A model generated the notes under the pieces. It worked only from the letters and a program-made list of their open reading frames with translations, searched no databases and was not told the DNA's origin. A DNA stretch of 64,000 nucleotides from CAZAFL01 sp964484465 (GTDB lineage Bacteria > Bacteroidota > Ignavibacteria > UBA10030 > SZUA-254). Position numbers and translations under genes: made by a program. Numbering within the stretch: the stretch's first letter is position 1; each line of letters begins with the position of its first letter. The stretch is from NCBI GenBank assembly GCA_964484465.1, contig CAZAFL010000004.1, positions 79,785 through 143,784 of the forward strand, given 5' to 3'. Below, in pieces: positions 1 to 8,454 of the stretch.

Positions 1-313
1 CGGAGCCGATCGTAAACTTGCCTTCCGACCGGGGTTGAAGAACATAGCCGTAGGAGACAGATGACGAAACGGTGCCATTGATAAATTGCATATTCGTCGA
101 TTGGTTCGGACCGGAGAGCACCTGAAAATCGGTAAATTGCGGCGGGCGAAAATTGTTTCCGCCTGTCGTGCCGCTCAACGAAAACGTTAGTTCAAATTGT
201 TCTCCGACCCCAACTTTGTTCTTATCGACAGATGCCGTAAATGTGCCATCCTGAAAAGCCCATGCCGGAATTGCGCAGATCAAAACGAATATCAACAATC
301 TGCCAGTTTTCAT
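1..313 (-). CDS. batD: BatD family protein (oxygen tolerance), 5' part only
   Basis: This is the first 104 codons of a gene that runs off the left edge. The product starts with a signal peptide (MKTGRLLIFVLICAIPAWAF) and continues with DGTFTASVDKNKVGVGEQFE, the opening beta-sandwich typical of BatD proteins, which are periplasmic and membrane anchored. The start ATG overlaps the batC stop by one base (TAATG), so translation is probably coupled. Its place directly after batA-batB-batC is the usual position of batD. The Bat proteins are linked to aerotolerance and envelope stress, but their biochemical role is unsettled. The family call rests on the N-terminus plus context. Confidence 0.85.
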   Translation of the reverse strand, partial: MKTGRLLIFVLICAIPAWAFQDGTFTASVDKNKVGVGEQFELTFSLSGTTGGNNFRPPQFTDFQVLSGPNQSTNMQFINGTVSSSVSYGYVLQPRSEGKFTIGS

Positions 314-1011
314 TACCAGTCCTTTTCCACCCTTACCCGCGCCGGGACTTTCTTATGCAATTTCTTTTGAACATCTTTTTCTTCATTCTTCAGCGCTTCA
401 AGAATCCGTTCGGCGTCTTCCTTCGAGATTTGCTGCTTTTTTTGCTGTGCCTGACGCTGTTCTTCTTTGTTTTGCTGTTCCTCTTTTTTTTGATCCTGTT
501 TCTGCTGATCCTGTTTGTCCTGGTTTTGCTTGTCCTTTTGCTTATCCTGCTTGCTCTCTTTTTGCTGGTTTTTGTTTTGCTGCTGTTGCTTCAACAGGGC
601 TTTGGCGTATTCAAGATTATATTTTGTATCGAGGTCGTTTGGCCTGAGCTTTAATGCTTCTTTATATGACGCAATACTTTCGGGAAGTTTTTTCTCCTTC
701 AGCAGTGCGTTTCCAAGATTGTGATACATCCCGGACTTTGCCGCCGCATCATCGTTCTTCGATGAAGCACGAAGGAATTGGTTCGCCGCTTCATCAAACC
801 TACCCTGTTTGTACAAAGCATCACCAAGATTAAATAAACCCTGCGGGAGATCTTTGTTTTTCTCAAGCGCCTTCTTGTACTTCACTTCGGCGTCTGTGAA
901 ATTATTTTCCTTATATGAACGGTTACCGTCACGGATCAGCGAACGTTCTGATTGCGCATGCACACCGACGGCAGCCCAGAGCATGAAGAAACAAAGAAAC
1001 AATATTTTCAT
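313..1011 (-). CDS. batC: BatC, TPR protein with a Lys/Gln-rich tail
   Basis: The product is a 232-residue exported protein of the MoxR-Bat operon. A signal peptide (MKILFLCFFMLWAAVGVHAQ) is followed by about three TPR repeats (roughly residues 25-130), then a charged low-complexity stretch of Lys, Gln, Glu and Asp (about 140-190) and a basic end. This is the normal BatC plan, a periplasmic adaptor thought to bind the BatA/BatB von Willebrand proteins. I chose the ATG at 1011 rather than an upstream start at 1047 because it overlaps the batB stop as ATGA and begins exactly at the signal peptide. The Q/K tract makes the opposite strand read as a spurious Leu/Phe-rich ORF. Confidence 0.88.
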   Translation of the reverse strand: MKILFLCFFMLWAAVGVHAQSERSLIRDGNRSYKENNFTDAEVKYKKALEKNKDLPQGLFNLGDALYKQGRFDEAANQFLRASSKNDDAAAKSGMYHNLGNALLKEKKLPESIASYKEALKLRPNDLDTKYNLEYAKALLKQQQQNKNQQKESKQDKQKDKQNQDKQDQQKQDQKKEEQQNKEEQRQAQQKKQQISKEDAERILEALKNEEKDVQKKLHKKVPARVRVEKDW

Positions 1012-2045
1012 TTTTGTCGTTTGAGAAAATTCCATTGTGACACCCACCGGAGTCTGCGCTCCGAGATAAAAAATTCCATTAGTAACAGCACAAATGCGGC
1101 GCCTAAAAAATACTGAAAACGATCTTCATAATCAGTAAATACTTTTGCGCCGAATTCTTTTTTCTCCATTGCCTGAATTTCCCTGAGGATCGCATCGAGT
1201 TCATTCTGCTGATTTGTCGCACGAATATATCTTCCGCCTCCCGCTTCGGCAATCTGCTGTAGTGCCTGTTCATCAAGCTTCGTGATCACCGTGTTTCCGT
1301 CCCGATCTTTCTTATACCCGACCTGAACGTTATTTTGATACACAGGAATCGGAGCACCCTCGGCAAGCCCCATACCGATTGTATGGACAACGACCCCGTC
1401 TTTGCCGGCATCTTTTGCAGCTGCGACCGCATCGTCTTCATGGTTTTCGCCATCAGTAATAACAACAATCACCCTGTGCTTTTTTTCTCCCTCAACGAAA
1501 GATTTCATCGCCAGGCGGATTGCCGAACCGATCGCCGTTCCGGGGACGGGAACGGCATCCACATCTACCGTGCCGAGAATAAGGCGCGCCGACGAGTAAT
1601 CTGTCGTCAATGGAAGCTGTAAATAACTATCCCCTCCAAATACAATAAGGCCGATCCTGTCATTCTGTAATTTTTCCAGCATGCGGGAGATTTCCTGTTT
1701 TGCGCTTTCCAGCCGGTTCGGCTTGATGTCTTCGGCTTTCATACTGTTTGAAACGTCGAGCGCTATCATAATATCAACTCCCTCACGTTTTACTTCTTCG
1801 AATTTCGTCCCGATCTGAGGATTCGCGAGCCCGAGAATCGTGAGACCCATTGCGCCGAACAGCAAGAAAAATTTCAATACCCTCTTGTACTTTCCCTGGT
1901 CTGGCATCAGCATCCGGAGAAGCGAGGAGTTTCCGAAACGCTCCAGCGCACGGCGTCGCAGTCGCATCCCCCAAAAAAATACCAGAAGGATTATGGGGAG
2001 AGCGGCAAGAGCGTACAGGTATTCAGTATGTGCGAAACGAATCAT
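1008..2045 (-). CDS. batB: BatB, membrane-anchored VWA-domain protein
   Basis: The product is a 345-residue inner-membrane protein with two N-terminal membrane segments (about 8-26 and 58-75), a von Willebrand factor A domain (about 90-280) and a C-terminal membrane segment near 310-330. The metal-ion-dependent adhesion site is intact: DVSNSM at 97-102 gives Asp97, Ser99 and Ser101, followed by the PGTAIGSA loop with its Thr and by ITDGENHE. BatA and BatB are paired VWA proteins that are thought to form a complex handled by the MoxR ATPase. The gene lies 21 bases after batA and overlaps batC by four bases. The order batA then batB is the basis for choosing between the two names. Confidence 0.88.
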   Translation of the reverse strand: MIRFAHTEYLYALAALPIILLVFFWGMRLRRRALERFGNSSLLRMLMPDQGKYKRVLKFFLLFGAMGLTILGLANPQIGTKFEEVKREGVDIMIALDVSNSMKAEDIKPNRLESAKQEISRMLEKLQNDRIGLIVFGGDSYLQLPLTTDYSSARLILGTVDVDAVPVPGTAIGSAIRLAMKSFVEGEKKHRVIVVITDGENHEDDAVAAAKDAGKDGVVVHTIGMGLAEGAPIPVYQNNVQVGYKKDRDGNTVITKLDEQALQQIAEAGGGRYIRATNQQNELDAILREIQAMEKKEFGAKVFTDYEDRFQYFLGAAFVLLLMEFFISERRLRWVSQWNFLKRQK

Positions 2046-2066
2046 TAATTATTAAATATACAACGG

Positions 2067-3059
2067 TTAAGGGTTTTTTCGAAATACACTTTGCGACAGC
2101 AGCACTTCGCACAACAAGAAAATCCCGGCAAACATCGCCGCCGCGTAAAACTCCTCTTTATGGTGATGAAACTGCGTCACTTCAATTTTCGTTTTTTCAA
2201 GCCGGTCAATTTCACCGTAAATCACTTTCAATGTCTGATTGTCGGTCGCACGAAAATACTTTCCACCCGTTTGGTCTGCAATTTTCTGCAGCAACTCCTC
2301 GTCGATCTCTACCTGCATATTCTGATACTGTACGCCAAACGGCGTCTGAACCGGATAAGGCGCCACACCCCTCGTCCCGACACCAATGGTGTATACGCGA
2401 ATACCGAACGACTGCGCAATCCCGGCGGCAGTCGTCGGGTCGATGAAGCCGCGATTATTCACACCGTCGGTGAGAAGGACGAGGACACGGCTTTTTGCTT
2501 TACTCTCTTTCAGCCTGCTCACGGCAGTTGCCAGCCCCATACCGATTGCCGTACCATCTTCAATCATTCCATTCTTTACTTCTTTCAAGAGGTTTTTTAC
2601 AACGGCATGATCAAGGGTAAGCGGACATTGCGTGAAACTTTCACCTGCAAAAATCACCAACCCGATTCGGTCGTTCGGACGTCCTTCTATAAAATCCAGT
2701 GCGACATTTTTTGCAGCCTCGATCCGGTTAGGGTGAAAATCCTCAGCGATCATACTTCCCGAAACGTCTGTTGCAAGAATAATATCGATCCCTTCAGTCG
2801 TGACATTTTCTCCTTTCGAAGTCGATTGAGGGCGGGCAAGCGCAACAGTGAGGAGTACAAACGTAAGAATTCTGAGAACAAACAGAAGGTGTCTCAGGCG
2901 CTGGCGCCAAGACCGCGGAAGCGACTGAAAAACCTTCACTGTTGGCACCCGCAATTCAACAAGCTGTTTCCGGCTTCTACGCCAATACCAGTAGATGATA
3001 ACCGGAACGACAAGAAGAAGGAGGAAAAAACCGGGATAGACGAATGTCACATCGTTCAT
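2067..3059 (-). CDS. batA: BatA, membrane-anchored VWA-domain protein
   Basis: The product has 330 residues and the same plan as BatB: membrane segments at about 8-25 and 58-76, a VWA domain from about residue 90 to 280 and a C-terminal membrane segment. MIDAS residues are present (DVSGSM with Asp98, Ser100 and Ser102; DGTAIGMG; LTDGVNNRG). It is one of two tandem paralogues, probably from an old duplication. The start codon overlaps the stop of the preceding gene by four bases. Its role is inferred from the family: a periplasm-facing VWA partner in the MoxR-Bat system linked to envelope stress and oxygen tolerance. Confidence 0.88.
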   Translation of the reverse strand: MNDVTFVYPGFFLLLLVVPVIIYWYWRRSRKQLVELRVPTVKVFQSLPRSWRQRLRHLLFVLRILTFVLLTVALARPQSTSKGENVTTEGIDIILATDVSGSMIAEDFHPNRIEAAKNVALDFIEGRPNDRIGLVIFAGESFTQCPLTLDHAVVKNLLKEVKNGMIEDGTAIGMGLATAVSRLKESKAKSRVLVLLTDGVNNRGFIDPTTAAGIAQSFGIRVYTIGVGTRGVAPYPVQTPFGVQYQNMQVEIDEELLQKIADQTGGKYFRATDNQTLKVIYGEIDRLEKTKIEVTQFHHHKEEFYAAAMFAGIFLLCEVLLSQSVFRKNP

Positions 3060-4018
3060 ACTTTTATTTCCTCGCCGATGTCTTTCCGGATAACTTCGGA
3101 ATGCTGCTGTGATGTCAATTGAACAAACGAAATGCTTAACGACAGACTTGTTTCGTTTTCCTGAGCAAGCGGCTGCATTTTTGCAAACTTCACCAGATCT
3201 GCTCTCACCAGTATTTCCTGCAATTTTATCCTGGAATCCTGAGGCAGTTCCACAACAGGGGTCGAAGAAAGAATTTCATCCGTGGTCATTTCCATCGAAA
3301 GTATGCCGAACGTTCGTTCGATGTAGGTACGGACGATGTCGGTTAGCTGTGAATAATATTCTTTCACTTTGCCGCGCTGCCACAGTTTCTCTGCATCAAG
3401 CGCCTGCAGAGCCTCGAGAGCAATTTCGTGTGCAGGCCGCGGCGGCGGCGCGGGAAGCAACGTTTCTCCGCGCTTCCTCTTTTTCGTAATATAATAGATG
3501 AGCCATATCACCCCGCCGAGAATCACCGCGCCTATTATATACGGGAGAATTTCTGCGATTGATATGGACAGTGTAAGCGGAGGTTTTACATCTTTGATTT
3601 CACCCGTGGTATCGATTGCTATTCCACGGACAAATATGGGAATGGGGGATGTTTCCACCACTTGCTGTGTCGTGTCACCGGTGCGGGAATATCGAATCGT
3701 TAACGGCGGAATAACGTGGACGCCGGAATCGAATGCCGTGATAATGTACGAAAAGGATTCAAGGGTATGCTGACTGTCGTTCCTGATCACTGGAGCATTT
3801 CGATGAACGACTTCGAAACCTTCAAGAGAATCGGCAATTTCGGGAGGAGAAATTTTCATTCCTTCCCGGTGCTGAATATCGATATACAACGTCAGCCAGT
3901 CACCGATAAGCATATGACTTGAATCGACTCGCGCCGTCGCCTGCACCTCCTGTCCGAAGACAATTGCAACAGTAAGAATGCCACACGCGACAATAATCAG
4001 GATGCGGCGCGCTACCAT
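3056..4018 (-). CDS. Bat-operon membrane protein with periplasmic and cytoplasmic halves
   Basis: The product has 320 residues: a cleavable-looking signal peptide (first 22 residues), a periplasmic beta-rich part to about 150, one membrane segment at about 155-178, a basic stop-transfer stretch (KKRKRGE), and a cytoplasmic helical domain with the feature EYYSQLTDIVRTYIERTFG. Proteins of this shape lie between DUF58 and batA in many Bat operons and resemble DUF4381-type or small BatD-like proteins. No enzymatic motif is visible. It overlaps both neighbours (7 bases with the DUF58 gene, 4 with batA), so it belongs to the operon. It probably links the cytoplasmic MoxR/DUF58 pair to the membrane VWA proteins; this is inference. 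Confidence 0.75.
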   Translation of the reverse strand: MVARRILIIVACGILTVAIVFGQEVQATARVDSSHMLIGDWLTLYIDIQHREGMKISPPEIADSLEGFEVVHRNAPVIRNDSQHTLESFSYIITAFDSGVHVIPPLTIRYSRTGDTTQQVVETSPIPIFVRGIAIDTTGEIKDVKPPLTLSISIAEILPYIIGAVILGGVIWLIYYITKKRKRGETLLPAPPPRPAHEIALEALQALDAEKLWQRGKVKEYYSQLTDIVRTYIERTFGILSMEMTTDEILSSTPVVELPQDSRIKLQEILVRADLVKFAKMQPLAQENETSLSLSISFVQLTSQQHSEVIRKDIGEEIKV

Positions 4019-4887
4019 CGTTTTTCCCTCACACGGAAAAAAGAGACCAGCGGATGAATATATGATTGGTCGATGCGGATATCGACAGCATCTACCCCGC
4101 TGCGACGAAGTAATTTTTCACGGGTCATGTCATGCTCCTTCCACCAGCGTGCGTACTGTTCGCGCACCCTCCGGTCGCCGGTGTCGATCCACGCAGCCTC
4201 GCCCGATTCGGCATCCAGCACGCGAAGTAAGCCGCTTTCCGACAACGCCGCTTCTCGCGGGTCATACAGCCGCACGGCGATCAGGTCATGCTTCTTTGCA
4301 GCAATCTTCATCGCGTCATCATATCCCTCATCGATGAAATCGGAAATCAGGAATGCGATGCTCCGTTTTCTGATTGCGCTCGTTAGAAAACGTATGCCTT
4401 CGGAAATATTTGTTTGTCTGTGGTACGGCTGAAAATCCAGCAGCTCCCTGACAATCCGAAGAATATGCGTACGCCCTTTCTTCGGCGGAATGAATTTCTC
4501 CACCGTGTCGCTGAAAAAAATTACCCCGACCTTATCATTATTCTGTAGGGCTGAGAACGCAAGGACGGCGCAAAGCTCTGCTGCAACATCCTTTTTCATC
4601 TGGTGAACCGTACCAAATTCTCCCGAGCCACTTACATCAACGAGCAACATCACCGTTAACTCTCGCTCTTCTTCAAAGATTTTTACGTAGGGATGATTAA
4701 AGCGAGCAGAAACATTCCAATCAATCGTCCGGATGTCGTCACCATACTGGTATTCACGTACCTCGCTGAATGCCATTCCCCTCCCCTTAAACACACTGTG
4801 ATACTCACCCGAAAAGATTTGATTGACGAGACCTTTCGTCCGAATTTCAATCTTTCTGACTTTTTTTAGGAGTTCGGATGTTTCCAC
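4012..4887 (-). CDS. DUF58 domain protein (VWA-like), MoxR partner
   Basis: The product is a 291-residue soluble protein of the DUF58 family, recognised by EVREYQYGDDIRTIDWNVSA, followed by the LVDVSGSGEFG segment that forms a VWA-like MIDAS (DxSxS with a Gly change). It has no membrane segment. DUF58 proteins sit next to moxR in most MoxR operons and are thought to act with the ATPase on VWA-domain clients. The gap to moxR is 81 bases, with no clear terminator or promoter in it. The exact biochemical role is unknown for the family. Confidence 0.88.
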   Translation of the reverse strand: METSELLKKVRKIEIRTKGLVNQIFSGEYHSVFKGRGMAFSEVREYQYGDDIRTIDWNVSARFNHPYVKIFEEERELTVMLLVDVSGSGEFGTVHQMKKDVAAELCAVLAFSALQNNDKVGVIFFSDTVEKFIPPKKGRTHILRIVRELLDFQPYHRQTNISEGIRFLTSAIRKRSIAFLISDFIDEGYDDAMKIAAKKHDLIAVRLYDPREAALSESGLLRVLDAESGEAAWIDTGDRRVREQYARWWKEHDMTREKLLRRSGVDAVDIRIDQSYIHPLVSFFRVREKRW

Positions 4888-4968
4888 AGGGAGATGACTG
4901 AACGTAATTGAATTGCTGATTGCGAAATAGAAAATGATGGAAGTCAGAAGTCACTAACTTCCGACCAA

Positions 4969-5955
4969 TCAGGGCACCTCAACAGTATTTAAAATATCAT
5001 CAACGAGATTCTCTGATGTCACATTTTCCGCTTCCGCTTCATACGTGACTGCAATACGGTGCCGCAGGACGTCATGACATACTGCGCGAACATCCTCCGG
5101 GATAACATATCCGCGTCGCTTAATAAACGCGAATGATTTCGATGCAAGGGCAAGATTAATACTTGCACGTGGAGAAGCGCCATAATTGATAAGAGTACTT
5201 AATTTTTCGAGCTTGTAATCCTTCGGCTTGCGCGTTGCAAAAACAATGTCGAGGATATAACGTTCGATTTTTTCATCCATGTACACTTCCTGCACCAGCG
5301 AGCGCGCCTTCAAAATATCCGCAGGATTAATGACTGCTTTTATCTGCGGCAGAGAGTCTGAAATATTTTGCCGCATGATCAGGCGTTCTTCATCGCGACT
5401 CGGGTAATCGATTTTAATTTTCAGCATGAAGCGGTCGACCTGCGCTTCCGGAAGAGGATATGTTCCTTCCTGTTCAATCGGGTTTTGAGTTGCCAGGACG
5501 AGGAACGGCTCATCGAGTTTGAATGTTTGATCCCCGATCGTCACCTGCCGCTCCTGCATCGCTTCGAGCAGTGCGCTCTGAACTTTTGCCGGTGCGCGAT
5601 TAATCTCATCTGCAAGTATGAAGTTCGCAAAAATGGGACCTTTCCGAACAGTAAACTCATTATTTTTCTGGTTGAAAATCATGGTGCCGAGAACGTCGGC
5701 AGGAAGGAGGTCCGGCGTAAACTGTAGCCGGTGAAATTTTGCCTGCAACGATGCGGCGAGGGTTTTTATCGAAAGCGTTTTGGCAAGTCCTGGTACTCCT
5801 TCCAGCAGAACATGACCGTTAGAAAGAAGCCCGATTAACAGTCGTTCCACCATGTACTTTTGTCCGATAATTACTTTGCCGATCTCCATCTGTAAGAGGT
5901 CAACAAAAGCGCTCTCCCGTTGAATACGCTCATTAAGTTCTTTGATATCTGTCAT
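4969..5955 (-). CDS. moxR: MoxR family AAA+ ATPase
   Basis: The product is a 328-residue AAA+ ATPase. Walker A is GVPGLAKT (53-60) and Walker B lies in ILADEINRAP (about 113-122); the sensor-1 Asn is in LATQNPIEQEGTYPLPEAQ, a MoxR hallmark. The C-terminal lid domain is present. MoxR ATPases act as chaperone-like remodelers of VWA proteins, here most likely BatA and BatB. It is the first gene of the moxR-DUF58-bat run, so its promoter should lie in the intergenic stretch upstream of 5955. A TTGACA hexamer is present there at 6016-6021 (minus), but I see no matching -10. Confidence 0.93.
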   Translation of the reverse strand: MTDIKELNERIQRESAFVDLLQMEIGKVIIGQKYMVERLLIGLLSNGHVLLEGVPGLAKTLSIKTLAASLQAKFHRLQFTPDLLPADVLGTMIFNQKNNEFTVRKGPIFANFILADEINRAPAKVQSALLEAMQERQVTIGDQTFKLDEPFLVLATQNPIEQEGTYPLPEAQVDRFMLKIKIDYPSRDEERLIMRQNISDSLPQIKAVINPADILKARSLVQEVYMDEKIERYILDIVFATRKPKDYKLEKLSTLINYGASPRASINLALASKSFAFIKRRGYVIPEDVRAVCHDVLRHRIAVTYEAEAENVTSENLVDDILNTVEVP

Positions 5956-6410
5956 TGGTCACTCGATATGGGTTTCTAAGTGGTTATTAGTTAAGAGTCA
6001 TTGATCGTTTGTCGTTGTCAAGACAAAACCCGCAATGGAAGTCAAAAGTTTCTCTAAAACAGGTTTTTAACAATTATTGGGAATATAGTCATTGCTAAGC
6101 CTCCGATCCCCGTTGAAAATCCAACAGGCAATGGGTTCTTGAAGGAAAATTTTCGTATCACACCAAAAATTTAATAAAAATCAGCCGGAAAATCAAGATT
6201 TTCCCCTTTTTTATCTGACCGAACTTGAATGAGCTATGGCTGGTAAACGCCGCTGTTTTGGCAGATGAAGCAATAATATCCGAGGCTCTGGAAGCAATTC
6301 AGGAAGGAAAACGATCTCCGAGCAGAGTGTATTTTTACAAGCTCATTGTCGGAAAAATTTTTGATGTAAAGAAAATGTTGAGATTGCGCTTGCTGAACAA
6401 AGGGGTAACG
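5956..6410. other. 455-base spacer between moxR and argS
   Basis: No confident gene lies here. It holds the upstream region of moxR, an AT-rich hairpin at 6187-6204 followed by six T on the plus strand, and the first two thirds of a weak plus-strand ORF (6225-6479). I see no tRNA-like T-arm, no tandem repeat and no insertion-sequence ends. Confidence 0.6.
6187..6212. terminator. Putative AT-rich intrinsic terminator
   Basis: GGAAAATC and GATTTTCC form a perfect inverted repeat separated by two bases (functionally a 7-bp stem with a 4-base loop). It is followed on the plus strand by CC and six T. On the minus strand the stem is followed by GGCTGATTTTT, so it could also stop argS transcripts about 210 bases after the argS stop. 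The stem is weak in GC. Confidence 0.4.
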
Positions 6411-6479
6411 TTACATTTTATCCGGTGCCTTGATACCCAGAATACTGAAGCCATTCCCAAGGATTGTCTTCGCCGCTAA
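6225..6479 (+). CDS. Short hypothetical ORF, possibly a remnant
   Basis: This open frame of 84 codons starts at an ATG just after the hairpin at 6187-6212 and overlaps the 3' end of argS by 69 bases on the other strand. The first 65 residues have protein-like composition (AVLADEAIISEALEAIQEGK, then basic residues), while the last part is the antisense of argS. I recognise no domain and see no ribosome binding site. It could be a small protein of unknown function, a decayed gene tail or chance. Confidence 0.2.
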   Translation: MNELWLVNAAVLADEAIISEALEAIQEGKRSPSRVYFYKLIVGKIFDVKKMLRLRLLNKGVTLHFIRCLDTQNTEAIPKDCLRR

Positions 6480-8042
6480 ACAGAGTGCAAGACGTGCGGC
6501 CGTGAGCGGGCGATCTTCCGTGACAACCCTGTGTACATGATAGAATCTGTGGAAACTTCCTGCCACTTCGTGTAAATATTCGGCGAGGCGGTGCGGCTCA
6601 TATGTTCCTGCACACGATTCTACAATATCGGGAAAACCGACCAGCAATTTCATCAGCGCACGCTCCTCCTCCGATGCGAGGAGAGCAAGGTTCGCCGGCG
6701 CATTGGTTCCCATTCCCTGACTTTCTGCATGACGAATGATGCTCGCAATTCGCGCGTGTGCATACTGCAGATAGTACACGGGATTTTCCTCTGATTGTTC
6801 TTTTGCCAGTTTCAGATCAAAATTGAGGTGACTGTTGATACCGCGCATGAGGAAAAAATAGCGCACAACATCCGCGCTCACTTCATCGATGAGTTCATCA
6901 AGGGTAACGTAGTTCGCCTTCCGCGTCGACATCTTGACAACCTCGCCATCCTGGACAATCGTTACGAACTGGTGAATAAGGACCTTGATGCGCGAATCGT
7001 CATACCCAAGAGCTTTGACGCCGGCAAGGACATCGGGGTACGCGTCGATATGGTCGGCTCCGAGTACATCGACCACAAGGTCAAATCCGCGCCGGAGTTT
7101 TTCCCGATGGTACGCGATATCGGGTAGCCTGTACGTCGGTTCACCGGTACTTTTCACTATGACTTTATCCTTTTCACTTCCCATCGCCGACGTTTTGAGC
7201 CATACCGCACCATCTTTATCGTATGCTAATCCTTTTGTACGAAATTCTCCGATAACTTCCGTAATTTTTCCGGTTTCATACAATGTGTTCTCGTTGTAAA
7301 ACACATCGAACGTAATGCCAAGCCGGGTCAATGTTTTCTTGATGTCATCAAAGATTTCCTGTTCCGCCTGCTGTTTGAAGATTCCTTCCGCAGGTTCGTT
7401 TTTCAACTTGTCGCTATGTATATCAACAAGGTGTTGCGCGATGTCCCGTATGTATTCCCCCTGGTAGTGGTCATCAGGGAATTCCGCTTTTTCCCCTGTC
7501 TGCTCCAGGTATCTCAAGCGTACGGAATTTCCGAGCACCCGCATTTGTCTTCCTGCATTATTGAAATAGTACTCGCGTGTTACGTCATGATCTGTCCATT
7601 CGAGAAGCCGTGAAACCGTATCGCCATACACGGCGCCTCTCCCGTGGCCGACGGTAAGCGGTCCGGTAGGATTTGCACTCACGAATTCTACCTGTGTTTT
7701 CTTCCGGTTGCCGAGGTTACTTTTTCCATATGATTTCCCGCTTTCAAGAATTTCAGCAAGCTGTTGGGTATAAAACTTATCGGTGAAATGGAAATTCATA
7801 AAGCCGGGACCGGCGATTTCAACGTTATCGACAAGAGTCTCATCAACTTCCAGGCGGTTGAGCACTTCCTGTGCCAGCTGACGGGGATTTTTGCCGGATT
7901 TTTTTGCCAGCACCATCGCAATGTTTGTTGTAAGGTCTCCGTGTTCCGCACTGCGGGGTTTTTCAAACGATGGCACGATGTCGTCGGCCAGGTGCATTGC
8001 CCTTAGAGCCGACATAATTTTCTCCCTGAGGTAAACCTTCAT
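6411..8042 (-). CDS. argS: Arginyl-tRNA synthetase
   Basis: The product is a 543-residue class I aminoacyl-tRNA synthetase that charges tRNA-Arg. It has the N-terminal additional domain typical of ArgRS (to about 110), a HIGH-type motif in SANPTGPLTVGHGRG (122-136), a KMSKS-type motif KMSTR (from Lys370) and a C-terminal DALR anticodon-binding domain with the usual LALCLAAKTILGNGFSILGI ending. The length is normal. The start overlaps the rsfS stop as ATGA, so the two are translationally coupled. The only oddity is Thr-Arg replacing the last two residues of KMSKS, which is tolerated in this family. Confidence 0.96.
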   Translation of the reverse strand: MKVYLREKIMSALRAMHLADDIVPSFEKPRSAEHGDLTTNIAMVLAKKSGKNPRQLAQEVLNRLEVDETLVDNVEIAGPGFMNFHFTDKFYTQQLAEILESGKSYGKSNLGNRKKTQVEFVSANPTGPLTVGHGRGAVYGDTVSRLLEWTDHDVTREYYFNNAGRQMRVLGNSVRLRYLEQTGEKAEFPDDHYQGEYIRDIAQHLVDIHSDKLKNEPAEGIFKQQAEQEIFDDIKKTLTRLGITFDVFYNENTLYETGKITEVIGEFRTKGLAYDKDGAVWLKTSAMGSEKDKVIVKSTGEPTYRLPDIAYHREKLRRGFDLVVDVLGADHIDAYPDVLAGVKALGYDDSRIKVLIHQFVTIVQDGEVVKMSTRKANYVTLDELIDEVSADVVRYFFLMRGINSHLNFDLKLAKEQSEENPVYYLQYAHARIASIIRHAESQGMGTNAPANLALLASEEERALMKLLVGFPDIVESCAGTYEPHRLAEYLHEVAGSFHRFYHVHRVVTEDRPLTAARLALCLAAKTILGNGFSILGIKAPDKM

Positions 8043-8437
8043 GTTGCTTTCTTTGCTGCTTTTTTCTTCCTTGCTGCCTTCCCGTTGGCCGGCTCATCTT
8101 TCACATGCTGGATTTTCGCATCTCCCCAAAGTCTCTCCAGCCCATAATATTTTCTGATCTCTTTATGAAACACATGCACAACGACATCAACATAATCGAG
8201 CAGCACCCACTGCCGCTGGGTTATTCCTTCCTGGTGCCATGCGTCCACGCCGATGGTTTCGGTACTATCCGCAATCGCGTCGGCAATAGCTTTCACCTGT
8301 ACATCAGAATCACCCGAGCAAATGACAAAAAAATCCGTCATGTCGGTGACCTTCCGTAAATCCATAATCAATACATCGTGTGCTTTTTTGGTGAGGGCAA
8401 ATTGAGCAATTTTCCTGGCAAGGGTGGATGGTCTCAA
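8039..8437 (-). CDS. rsfS: Ribosome silencing factor RsfS
   Basis: The product has 132 residues of the RsfS/YbeB/Iojap family, which binds ribosomal protein L14 (uL14) and blocks subunit joining under starvation. The core motifs MTDFFVICSGDSDVQVKAIA, DAWHQEG and WVLLDYVDVVVHVFHKEIR are present. A Lys/Ala-rich tail of about 15 residues extends the C-terminus. The start is TTG at 8437, preceded by AAAAGGAG with five bases between, so this non-ATG start is well supported. The gene follows a LytR_C protein by 17 bases and overlaps argS by four bases. Confidence 0.95.
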   Translation of the reverse strand: MRPSTLARKIAQFALTKKAHDVLIMDLRKVTDMTDFFVICSGDSDVQVKAIADAIADSTETIGVDAWHQEGITQRQWVLLDYVDVVVHVFHKEIRKYYGLERLWGDAKIQHVKDEPANGKAARKKKAAKKAT

Positions 8438-8454
8438 ATCAACTCCTTTTCATA

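Noticed and set aside
241..654. Plus-strand ORF of 137 codons made almost entirely of Leu and Phe, like a membrane protein
   Set aside because: It is the antisense of the Lys/Gln-rich tail of batC; no start signal, and the minus-strand gene is well supported.
2091..3122. Long plus-strand frame of 343 codons
   Set aside because: It lies antisense to batA, whose VWA motifs are intact; composition has no domain and ends are arbitrary.
6016..6021. Perfect TTGACA upstream of moxR
   Set aside because: No -10-like hexamer at 16-18 bases; not called as a promoter.
5956..6410. Possible tRNA or small RNA in the moxR-argS spacer
   Set aside because: No GGTTCGAAT-like T-arm or paired acceptor ends; only an AT-rich hairpin.
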